From: Clavulina sp. PMI_390
Taxonomy: Eukaryota > Basidiomycota > Agaricomycetes > Cantharellales > Hydnaceae
Length of the DNA stretch: 59,182 bases
Reading direction: 5' to 3'
Assembly (NCBI GenBank): GCA_015039315.1
Contig: WIDE01000037.1
Coordinates: 221,854 to 281,035 of the forward strand
The position numbers and the translations under genes are program-made. Positions within the stretch are counted from its first letter, which is position 1; each line of letters opens with the position of its first letter. The notes beneath the pieces are model-generated. The model had not been told where the DNA came from and searched no databases. It was given only the letters and a program-made list of their open reading frames with translations. Positions 47,090 to 59,182 of the stretch are shown piece by piece.

Positions 47090-47492
47090 GGGACTATCAC
47101 ATCTTCACTACCAAAAATACGCTTTGATAGTATTGCTATCCACCTCCGTTTGTGCTGCGTCCAAAAATGTTGCTTTTAGGATATCGCCAATGTACTCTGT
47201 ACTCGCTGTAATATTAACGAATCAATTTCGTCATGATATCCCACTTACTGACTGCTGACAGCCTTGCTTGGCTTCGTGTCTTGACAAGTGGTCATTCCCT
47301 TTAGAGGCATCCGCAGCTAGAGACGTCGTTCGCGCCTGTGAGGAGTAAAATCGTTTGAAGGAGCGATTCTACAAACAGCAAGGTAGTACAGATGTGTATT
47401 TTCTATCACAGCAGATAGTGTGCAGCAAGGAGTCACCTCGCAAATAAATCAAGAATAGATAACACAAACTCCAGACCCACAAACACTCCCAT
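47090..47492. other. Convergent gap, formate dehydrogenase / Gcn5
   Basis: 3' flanks of two convergent genes; no exon or structured repeat was found. Confidence 0.45.
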
Positions 47493-50393
<2,901 letters not shown>

Positions 50394-50493
50394 GCAGAAC
50401 TCAAAGTATGTTGGTGTCCTCGAGGGCCTCGTTAGTGTGACCGGGGTGTGACAAGTACTCGTTGCGCTTCTCCCATCGAAGCATGCTTGCGGG

Positions 50494-51629
50494 ATGTCAT
50501 CGACATTCCTCCGTCTGTCTTTTGTGATAGCACTCATTTCTTGGTTTTGCACCTATGGCTGGGCATGGGATATGCCTAGTGAAGGCTACGCTACTATGAC
50601 CCACTACGACCTCCCTACGTCAGTCCATAAACCACGTGTGGAACACTAGACTTCAAGCACGAGCATCGAGCCTTACACTATAATATAGGAATGCTATCGC
50701 TGCGTGTGGTTGCACAGCGGAATCAGATCACTATCCTACCGTGGCACTCTCTGCACTCGCGTACAATGGCAGCGATGAAACAGGTTATGGCACGCAGTGC
50801 GGGCGCTGTGTTCGCCTTCAATTGATCAATTCAATCCTGAGCGACCCCCCATGGTACCCTGCGAATCCACCTTCCATCGTGGTTAAGATTACGGACAAAT
50901 GGTAAGTCAAACCACCGAGCTGTTCTGGGCCCCATTTACCTTGTTGTCAACAGCCCACTTGGCCCTCCATGGTGCAATGCTACTGAATCCGCACCTAACG
51001 CGTAAGTGTATTGCATCATCTCCATATTGAACAACGGCAGCTCCGCCTAATACATTCCGTCTCAGTGGAGGTCACTGGGTTAACTTTGATTTTGCCTGGC
51101 CGAGTGAGAACGGTGCCGTTCCAGATAATTGGTACCCCACAAACGAGTCCTACTATGGGTATACGGTAAGTTTAATTATCATCACACGTCATCTGAATGT
51201 CTTATTGTTCCCATCCAAACCAGGACATGGGTGTCTGGAACATATCATACACGACTGTTTCTTGTGAGAAGGAATGGGCTGGTGCTAGCAATCCAGCCGC
51301 CATTGGGAGCGTTCCATCAATAGGAGATGGCGGATGTTGTCCTTTAGATCCAATAGTAAGCAGTCCGCTCTCGCGCCTGGAAATTGTTTGGGCTAACACG
51401 CTTATTTTTTTTTTCCTAGGCTTATCCCAATACTAGTTGTCCTTCCTCTGGGTATACCGGCGGAAACACCGGAGGCTCTACCGGAAGCCCCTCGCTACCA
51501 TTCAGTCGCTGCGAGCTAGTCCCCACTGCATTCCCCACCGGACACTCACCGTTGGCTGTTATAATCCTGCTCTGCTTTACAATCGCTTGCTCAGTTATGA
51601 TCCACGCTTTCCTTCCTATCGCGGTTTGA
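50494..51629 (+). CDS. RlpA-like (double-psi beta-barrel) secreted protein
   Basis: Exons: 50494-50618, 50689-50901, 50954-51001, 51066-51165, 51224-51355, 51420-51629; 275 residues. A signal peptide (TFLRLSFVIALISWFCTYGW) precedes a double-psi beta-barrel domain: ATMTHYDLPTNAIAACGC, TQCGRCVRLQLIN, VVKITDKCPLGPP and GGHWVNFDFAWP, the HFD-like element of expansin-related folds. Cys residues are plentiful, as in secreted cell-wall proteins. After a Gly/Thr/Ser stretch the protein ends in a hydrophobic segment (SPLAVIILLCFTIACSVMI), so it could be GPI- or membrane-anchored. Fungal relatives bind or loosen cell-wall polymers; a precise role is unknown. Its start lies about 100 nt from the chosen Gcn5 start on the other strand. 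Confidence 0.82.
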
Positions 51630-51973
51630 TACCCTGTGCTTTTATACCCTTCGTCTTTTTGTGCTCTTGTTGCGGAGAGCACCGATCCCTCTTTTGCTCC
51701 GAGGTGATCCGCCCATCGCATCCTAGTGATGTTGAGAGTCTGCCTCCCATATTTGATACCCAGCTCTCTCCCTCTCTCTTGCTTTTCGTGGTTCCATAAA
51801 CTCTCTTCAAGGACATCTGTTGTAATGTACTTACACTCTGTATTGTGTGTAATGAAATTCCTCTGCGCCACCTTTGCACAGCGTTCGTTGTTGACGCCAG
51901 TGGTGATCTCGTGACACTTACGCGTTTGTGCACTGACTTGCATCGCCCGAACCTTCGACTACGTTCCCTCACG
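51630..51973. other. 5' flank of Rad23
   Basis: 3' flank of the RlpA-like gene and promoter plus 5' UTR of Rad23. No other feature was found. Confidence 0.4.
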
Positions 51974-53607
51974 ATGAAGTTGACGGTCAAGAATCTGCAG
52001 CAGAAGACATTCCAGATCGATGCTGAGCCATCAGACACTATCGCTGACATCAAGGAGAAGATCAATGCGGCTCAGGGTCACCCCGTCGCGTCTCAGAAGC
52101 TTATCTACTCCGGTGCGCTAATCCCCCCTCTCATAGAGTACAATTCATCGCTCTATTAGGTCCTAACCACTTCTCTACTCATTAGGGAAAATTCTTGCCG
52201 ATTCTACCACCGTAGAGTCATGTAATATTAAGGAGAAAGACTTCCTCGTTGTGATGGTTTCAAAGGTACGCGCCTTCTCTGTTTCGTCGCCAAATGCTCG
52301 AATATCGTACTAAATTTCAATCGTATCTGCTCGATCCACCAGGCTAAACCTGCTCCCGCACCGGCACCTGCGCCAGCTGCGTCAACTTCCACCCCCACCC
52401 CCGCCCCTGCTCCTGCTGCTGATCCAGCACCAGCATCCACTCCAGCAGTTAGCACGCAAACAGCGCCTTCGACCGATGCTTCAGCTGCTCCAGCTGCACC
52501 AGAAGCCGCTTCCCCCTCGAGCGAATCTGGTGGAATTGGTTCTGGGTCCTTCCTCTCTGGGGCTGCGCTCCAAAGCACTATTCAGAACATGATGGAAATG
52601 GGCTTTGAGAGGGATCAAGTCATGCGAGCGCTCAAGGCTAGCTTCAACAATCCCGATCGGGCTGTCGAGTATTTGATGACGGTAAGTCCTTGCAGATCGG
52701 GGGCAGATTCGGTCCGTGTCGAAGGTTCTTATGGGGCGAATCATTACCATGCTCGAATAATTAGGGCATTCCTGCGCATCTTGAAGCTGCTGCTGCTGGG
52801 CCGTCGACACCGGCACCTCCTGCGGCTCTCCCTAGCACTGGTTCTGCACCCTCAAGTCGCCCTGCTGGTGGCGCCCCCGCTCAAACCACCCCGGCGGCTT
52901 CTGCTCCTGCTGCCTCCCGTGGTGGCCCTCAGAACCTCTTCGTGAGTTGCTTTGACTAACATAACACCCTCAGTTTTGCTAATAAATCGCATGCATTACT
53001 AGGCGGCAGCTCAGGCCCAGCACCAGTCAGGTGGGGCTGGAGCTGCTGGTGGAATGGGCGGCATGGGCGGTATGGGTGGTGCAGGCGCGGGAGGAATGGA
53101 CCCCGCTGAGATCCAGCAGTTGCGCAACTCTCCCGCCTTCCAACAGCTTCGCCAGCTCGTTCAGCAAAACCCGGCGTTCATTCAACCCCTGATCCAGCAA
53201 CTGGCAGAGAGCAACCCTGCTCTTGCACAACAGATGGTATCAAATCCCGAAATGCTCTTCCAGCTACTTGGCGGTGAGCCTGGAGGAGAGGGCGCCGATA
53301 ATCTGGCCGCTGCGCTTGGTGGAATGGGTGGTGGTGAGGGTGAGGAAGGTGCTCTTCCACCTGGACACATCCAGGTGACCGAAGAAGAGCATGCTGCGAT
53401 CCAACGGGTAAGTGGTCCATTTTCTCACTGGCCAAATTGCATCGTGCCATCCGTTTACTGACTCATGTGTTGGACTGGGGATAATAGCTTCAAGGTTTGG
53501 GCTTCTCGCAGCAAGCTGCTATAGAGGCATTCTTTGCTTGCAACAAGGACGAGAACCTAGCTGCCAACTACCTGTTTGAGAACGGGGAAGACGATGACAT
53601 GCCTTAA
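51974..53607 (+). CDS. RAD23: Ubiquitin receptor and DNA repair protein Rad23
   Basis: Shuttles ubiquitinated proteins to the proteasome and, with Rad4/XPC, acts in nucleotide excision repair. Exons: 51974-52112, 52186-52265, 52343-52681, 52765-52941, 53003-53407, 53488-53607; 419 residues. Domain order is that of Rad23: ubiquitin-like domain ([20 protein letters not shown]), a Pro/Ala linker, UBA1 ([20 protein letters not shown]), a Gly/Met-rich linker, XPC-binding domain ([35 protein letters not shown]) and C-terminal UBA2 ([20 protein letters not shown]) ending DDDMP. Confidence 0.95.
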
Positions 53608-54425
53608 TACGCTATTGCAGAAGAAAATTCTGTATCACGCCTTGTCATACGCACCAAATAATGTCCCTGATGCGTAGGTGTAATTAGTGGTCCCTGTTTT
53701 TCTGCTATTTGACTCCATCTGTCTTGCTGTATCATCGGTGTTTACCTGTCCTCTGAACAGCGACTGCAGGAGGAGTACGATGCATTGAGCTTGCAGTGAA
53801 GAGTTTGAGATTAAGTGTATAATTATATTCATGGAATTGAATAGACATTAAGCCACGCGACACCGAGTGTGTATCAAGATGAAGTGAAATTATCAATGGG
53901 AGGAGTTGTAACCAGACGCTGTAAAGACAAGCCAATCAGTGTTACATGGTAATAAATGGAGGAGACTTGCTACGAACCTCCACGCCATGAGGTGATAGTT
54001 ATTAGACATCCATGAGTTGATGCGGGAGAGCGAGTAATATGGGCTGGGCCAGATGGTGAAAGATCAATGTAGTGGATGTAGTGAGGAATCGGAGAAGAAT
54101 GATCGTGCGCCTACTCTACACTCAGTGAGTAGAAGACGAACCAGTGCATGAGAACATGTTAGTCAACGGGAAATAAAGGTCAGGACGAACTTGAATCAAG
54201 TCCTTGAGACCACATCACATAGCAAGATGGCGCAGTACAAATAGAGGGTGTCATGATTGAAAACAGCAAAGATGGCTCAATGGGGAAACAGAAACGTGAT
54301 GAACGCACTTACCAGTTCGTAGATATCGTGAATACGAAATTAGGGAAATTTAGAACGAGAAGAGAAGCCATAAATGAATGCAATGCAGTAGGGGCAAATG
54401 GGAACTCGGCGATTCTTCACTCCTC
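53608..54425. other. Convergent gap, Rad23 / zinc-finger gene
   Basis: 818 nt between convergent genes. No exon or RNA gene was found; the few short frames have no recognisable motif. Confidence 0.45.
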
Positions 54426-55880
54426 CTACAGCTTCCGTTTGCGAGTGCCTTTCGTCGGATTTTGTTCTCTGAACAGCTTGATGTTCTCAAGGTCGATCCC
54501 GGCTTTTGGTTTGGCGATGGTATTCTCCTCGAGTCCACGCTTGTACTGGTCACAGATCTGTAGATGTCCGCGTAGGGACTCAGGCCGAGGAAAAAGTTTA
54601 AAACATCCTGGGCACTGCTCTTCTTCAATAACCCGGGCCGCAAACAGCTGAAGGAACTGAAGAAGGGGCTTGTGGTGCTTCAATGGCCGAAAGTTTTTGA
54701 AGCGTGAATCCTCCTTGGAACGGATGCTACCATACTCGAAGAAGAACCGGCTGACTGCGTCAGCGAAGGGTTGGCCGAGACGTAGGGCCTCGGGCGCAAA
54801 CTTATCACCTTCACGGCAGAACCAGCACACTAGAGAAATGATGAGGATGACGAAATGCGAAGGCTCGATGTCCTGCGGACTCTTTGAAAGCGTCACGAAG
54901 ACTTCTCCAAGGTGGTCCTGGACGTGTCGGCGAGTATTGTGCCCCTGAGTATAGATTTTGGGGCAGAGAAGGCATCGGGTTATCCCCTTGACTTCATCGA
55001 GTGGGCCGATGGCATGTTTGAACGCGTCAGAACACTGGATAGGAATGGCCTTGAACAAAGTACAAATCCAGACTCCTAGGGTGATAGGTGTCTGGCCACT
55101 AAGCAATACAAAGTCCGCATGGCTAAACTTCAGAGCCGTGGACATTCCATACGGATAGGATCGTTTTCCAACAACCGGAAGAGGCATCGAGGGGAGTTGG
55201 ATGGATCCATCAAAGATGGGGGCAGTATCCAGCCCATCTTCAATCCATCCTCTGAGAAGTATCTCGTTTGTAGTAGAAGAAAGTACGGGTGTCGTGCTCG
55301 AGAAGCCTTGAGATGGGACGGTGGTGAGTGATCGCCTATGACTGATGGAGAGTGTGGCTGTAGAGCTTGAGGGCGCGGAGAGGGTAAATTCTTCGTTGCC
55401 GGACGGGGAGGGGAAGTCAAGAGACGAGGTGGAGGTCAGGAGATGTGAGGGAGGGGATGGTAGGGGATCGTCGCTGAGTAGAAGCCCCGGGCTAATACCC
55501 AAAGGATATTGCTGGGAAGGAGCGAATACATCAGTTCTTGGCGAATCGTTCGTCGAGTACGTGAATGGATTCAGTCTATGGAGTAATGGTTCAACCATAT
55601 CATCTAACGTAGAGTATGTTGGCCCAGGGAATTGGTCAATGACTTCTGAACTGATGAACTCCTCTATGAGTGAGCCGAAGGAGCTGAAGAAGGGCGTAAG
55701 AATATGAGATAAAAAAAATCATTTCTGAGGTCTGATACGCACGGATCAGGGCTTGGCGCTAAGTCAACTGGTCTCGAGGTACTATGAGTGTAAAACCATG
55801 CGTTAGGTTAAGCCCAACAGTGATTGAGACACGATGTTGTACCTAGAAGGCTCGTTTCGCGCGGCCTCAGCAGTATCCAT
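54426..55880 (-). CDS. Zinc-finger protein, possibly a regulator
   Basis: Proposed exons are 55843-55880 and 54426-55683, giving 431 residues; a shorter single-exon form starting at 55598 would have 390. A C2H2 finger (CLLCPKIYTQGHNTRRHVQD plus H) lies near residue 265, and a C2HC-type finger (CPGCFKLFPRPESLRGHLQI plus C) near 385. The N-terminal half is Ser/Pro/Thr-rich. The C-terminus is basic (NPTKGTRKRKL), compatible with a nuclear signal. I do not recognise an orthologue; two spaced, atypical fingers make DNA binding likely but not certain. The upstream exon is placed because it joins MDTAEAARNEPS to SSFGSLIEEF with good splice sites, across a 159-nt intron. Confidence 0.6.
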
Positions 55881-56533
55881 AAAAGCGAGTGTGAAGGAAT
55901 GATTCTTGTGGGTTGGAGAGTGCTTCAGAAAGATGAGGGGGGTACAGGGAGGGATGGGGCGCTTTGACGGGATGGTGAGGGTTTTAACTGAGGTCTTACG
56001 TTTTTTTATGTGGATGTGATACCTCTTATTTGGACGTTGGACGACCACTTCAGCTACAGCAATAGAGTATAGTTCCCACGCGCGAATGACCGTTTACTCA
56101 ACCCTTGGGAGCGATAACCAGGGAAGAGAGCCATTACAAAGTCCATAGACGTTCTCCAGAAATCTCTTAATCAGTTCCCCGGGGGTCCTAGGAACTAAGA
56201 TGGTATCGTTTGAGCTGTGTCCATTTGATATCACATGAACTTCGATTCATAAACAACTATAGACAGACAATCAAGTGACCGCTGATTAGGCGGGAGAGTG
56301 ATGTCGGCAAGCGATGCTTGGCCACTCGGACAAGCACGCAACACGAGTCCACTAACCTCAAGCGGAATTGAGAATGACCTATGCTCTGCTAATCCAATAT
56401 ATAATGCACGGAACCTGAAGGCCTCACTGTGGGAAGTCCTACCTAGGATAATCCCCACGGTGGATCCCTACGATTATCATGTAGTATATCAAGGTCGGAC
56501 GTATATACTCTCCACATTCAACGTAGAAAAAAA

Positions 56534-56611
56534 CCACGGTGTCCGTAGTTATTCTTTACGGAGAAAGGAGGTATACTACAACTTTTGTGCGGTTTCTTAC
56601 GGTGATCGTAG
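56534..56611. repeat. Palindromic CTACGG motifs, left cluster
   Basis: CCACGGTGTCCGTAG (56534-56548) and TTACGGTGATCGTAG (56597-56611) are short imperfect inverted repeats that share a core with the motifs at 57906-58040. Confidence 0.5.
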
Positions 56612-57905
56612 TGTGATATTATCCATTGGGTCTATTCATTTGATTGGCATGCAATCTATGCCAGCATTCGTATAGTATTACCGTCATAAAGAGCTATCGA
56701 TATATCGAATGTACATGAGTGATCTATTGGATGCGCTATGGACGAGGCTGGCGGAACTGCTGGCAATTCAGCTGGCAGTACGGGGTTTCATGCCTTGTTT
56801 GGGTGATACCGATGGAGGATCTGGCCGATAGCGACTTTGCTTGGCAGCGGGACCTTGGAGGGCGGGGGGATATCGGCGAATACCTGCAGGAAATGGTTAC
56901 CACGGATCCAAAGGCAAAACAGGAGGTTCACTTACAATATTGCGTGCCTTGGCCCGTAGATCGTGCAGCTGGGGATGCAAAGTAATTGTGGGTCATAATA
57001 TGCATGCAAGAAGGGGGGTAAGTGCTAGCGTAAGCGAAGCAACATACTGCGAGTCCGCCAACGGGTTTATTCATATTCGATTTTTGCCAAGTCCGGTTCT
57101 GGAGTACTGCGGACATGTAACAATCTTATTTGGAGTACAAGTGGCTGACACAGCCAGTGCCATCATCAGTTTCAGGGGATTTAGGGCTGTGAGGTACTCT
57201 CTGAAAGATTAGAAGAGAGATAAGGGGCGTCTGCAGCGAATTCAGGACAACAAAAATGACAAGATTTACGGAGCTATGTCTCGGCAGTGTTAAAACAAGC
57301 TGGGAAGTCCGCAGGTTGAACTTGCTACAGAGAGCCGTAGCGCAAGGTGGGGCGGATAATTCAAGGAGAACTTAAGTCTGGCTTCGTCTCCAGTGGTAAA
57401 TACAGGCTTTAGCAATCCTTGCCCAGTCTTAGGCTTTCCGCGCCGCTGGCGGCAGTTATGGTTGGGAAATTAAATGATCAAAGAATAAGAAGGCTCCCAG
57501 AGGCGTAGAGCGCGAAGGTAGTAGAGAGAGCAAGAAGGGCGAAGTCGTCTAGGGGCGAGTTGATGGTTTGTCGCGAAGGGTCTGTGTCCCTGTTTGGCGT
57601 GTCAACGACTCGTCTGTTGCGCCAATAAAGCGCCGGTTGCTGCAAGCATGGCAGTTATGTGATTGTCATTTTAGCTCGCGTACTATTTACGGGAGCCATT
57701 CGGACGCCGATGTTGCCTTGTCCAATTACTCTGGTACCAATGAACTTTCCTGACAAGATCCTTACTGTTTCGGACTCGTAGCCTGTGGATCGCATGGATG
57801 CGGATTGCGGACTGAGACCAGAAACTATGGAGCCCTCGATTCAGTACCTCCATTTACTAAGTTTTCCGCTCTTTGGGTTACATAGCACACTACTATTATA
57901 GTGAA

Positions 57906-58040
57906 GGAATTTCCTACGGGTTCCGTAGGTATTTGCAATCTAAACGGCTCTTTCTCCTAAAGGGGAAATTCTCTACGGGTATTGTGGTGAAATTTCCTAC
58001 GGTGTCTGTCGTTTATCTCATTTCTTACGGTCACCATGGT
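57906..58040. repeat. Palindromic CTACGG motifs, right cluster
   Basis: CCTACGG-GTT-CCGTAGG at 57913-57929 is a perfect 7-bp inverted repeat. The core AATTTCCTACGG-like unit recurs nearby with small changes, at about 57964, 57990 and 58018. Confidence 0.6.
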
Positions 58041-58888
58041 ATTTTTCCTAGGCGTGACTTTCCACAGTGCCTCATTTGATGCCATCAAGTAGTTCGTCAG
58101 CCCTAATTCAATAGAGAGTCCGTGCCACTGACTGCAGAACTGGCACGACTCCCAACAATGTAGCTAGGATTGACTGAGTTGGCTCTGGTCTTAACCTTGC
58201 CGTACTGTTTACGTCGCTTCCACTGGGAGATAATTCTGGGAAGTGATTGAAGGCGTGCAGCAATTCAGATATTCACAACGTTCCTACTGAGTAATACCTG
58301 CAGGAATATCGTGGTGGCGGTATCGGTGAGTGGACGGCCCCAACAAAGTGCCTTGAATCATAGCATAAGGAATACAATTTATTACTACCTTGTTCTTTGT
58401 ATCTTATGTCGTACTGCATGAGTATCTGTACTTGGTACTACCTACTCTGTACTATCTCGAATCCGATTATCCTCCAGACCACTCGCTAGAAGTCGCTGAT
58501 CGCCAGGATAATAATCAAAGATAGATTTACGGCGAACTAAGTTAAGAACAATGCCATTCGAAAGAACCACATGATTAGATCGGTGTATTATAAGTAGTAA
58601 GTAGTACCTCAGCTATATCTCATGGCGAACGAACAAACAAACAAATGGTAAACGAGCCGGGACCCAATGCTGCGAGAAATAAGGGTCGTCAGCATGGAAT
58701 GAAGGGTACGTGGTATCAGGTGCTGCGTATCTCTCGATTGGTACTGTCACATAGAGCGGATCACCAGTCTCAATTCGAGACAGTAAGCTGGCGATTACAG
58801 AACCTGTGGTAATGAACAAAAGGGGATATGTACGGTATGGCGGGTAGGAGTGACAAAAATTCAGACCTTACATTCCAGAGCCGTAGTT

Positions 58889-58972
58889 TACAAATCTACA
58901 TCTCTACCTTACAATTCTACATCTGTACCGTACAATCTTACAGCTGTACACTACCGCCTTGCAATCGTACCC
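58889..58972. repeat. 21-bp degenerate tandem repeat, four units
   Basis: Four adjacent 21-nt units begin TACAAATCT, TACAATTCT, TACAATCTT and TACCGCCTT. In one frame each unit encodes a seven-residue repeat (YKSTSLP, YNSTSVP, YNLTAVH, YRLAIVP). Confidence 0.75.
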
Positions 58973-59182
58973 ATACATTTTGCCTCTTCGCTGTCACCTG
59001 TCAAGCGGCGCTCGTCGGCTCCGGGTGTCCGGCTGTTGACAATCGGCTCGTCGTCGTCGCCCATTCAATGGTCATACCGCCGGCGTTTTCAGGGACCACC
59101 GCGCCCAACGCCTCTGGCACCGTCGCTGTCGCCGTCGTCGGTCGGCGCTTAATTTCTTCCAATTTTTTTTTTCCCCCACTCG

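Larger units (their letters stand above)
55881..59182. other. Gene-poor right end
   Basis: About 3.3 kb without a convincing gene. Frames longer than 80 codons exist but lack family motifs. The region carries clustered short palindromes with a CTACGG core and, at the far right, a degenerate 21-bp tandem repeat. Confidence 0.55.

Noticed and set aside
56298..57212. Frames of 88-125 codons in the right-hand gene-poor region
   Set aside because: They overlap one another in different frames, have no recognisable domain and include the palindromic repeats.

Overview
The window is nuclear DNA of a filamentous fungus, almost certainly a basidiomycete and probably an agaricomycete. Genes are broken by many short introns (mostly 50-80 nt, GT...AG, one probable GC...AG), intergenic gaps are small, both strands are used about equally, and the protein set is typical of that group (Atg27, vacuolar aspartic protease, RlpA-like secreted protein, PA-TM-RING ligase). 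I assign the lineage from gene content and gene style, not from a marker gene. Gene models below were spliced by hand; total lengths were checked to be multiples of three wherever an exon list is given.

Layout, left to right: a partial and a complete copy of a tandemly duplicated DUF4140/DUF4139 gene (1-4424, minus); a vacuolar aspartic protease whose active site is assembled from three tiny exons (5168-6890, minus); a divergent PA-TM-RING ubiquitin ligase (7160-9433, plus); an ELL-like elongation factor (10103-13078, minus); a mitochondrial class III aminotransferase (13582-15782, minus); Atg27 (16117-17347, minus); an ataxin-3 type deubiquitinase (17465-19788, plus); an Mtq1/HemK methyltransferase (19975-21284, minus); glyoxalase I (21375-22438, minus); adenine DNA glycosylase MutY (22673-24663, minus), divergent from SmD3 (24864-25577, plus); COG2 (25761-29149, plus); an SF1 helicase with an odd N-terminal domain (29334-32257, minus); a P5B ATPase of the Ypk9/ATP13A2 type (32656-38216, minus); two unrecognised genes (38671-40009 plus, 40179-41314 minus); the SNARE Bos1 (41656-42662, minus), divergent from Mia40 (42932-43754, plus); formate dehydrogenase (45411-47089, plus); Gcn5 with a PCAF-like N-terminus (47493-50393, minus), head to head with an RlpA-like secreted protein (50494-51629, plus); Rad23 (51974-53607, plus); and a zinc-finger protein (54426-55880, minus). 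The last 3.3 kb (55881-59182) has no convincing gene and holds clustered short palindromes and a 21-bp repeat.

Most of the genes are independent housekeeping functions. Several serve membrane traffic and degradation (Atg27, COG2, Bos1, vacuolar protease, P5B ATPase, PA-TM-RING) or ubiquitin handling (ataxin-3, Rad23, RING), but I see no operon-like logic and treat this as chance. Short divergent gaps (about 100-270 bp) at four pairs suggest shared promoters. I did not find a clearly new multi-gene system. The best leads are the DUF4139 tandem duplication with conserved promoter blocks, the runs of microexons across catalytic motifs, the helicase with a possible decayed exonuclease domain, the PCAF-like Gcn5 N-terminus, and the palindrome cluster at the right end.
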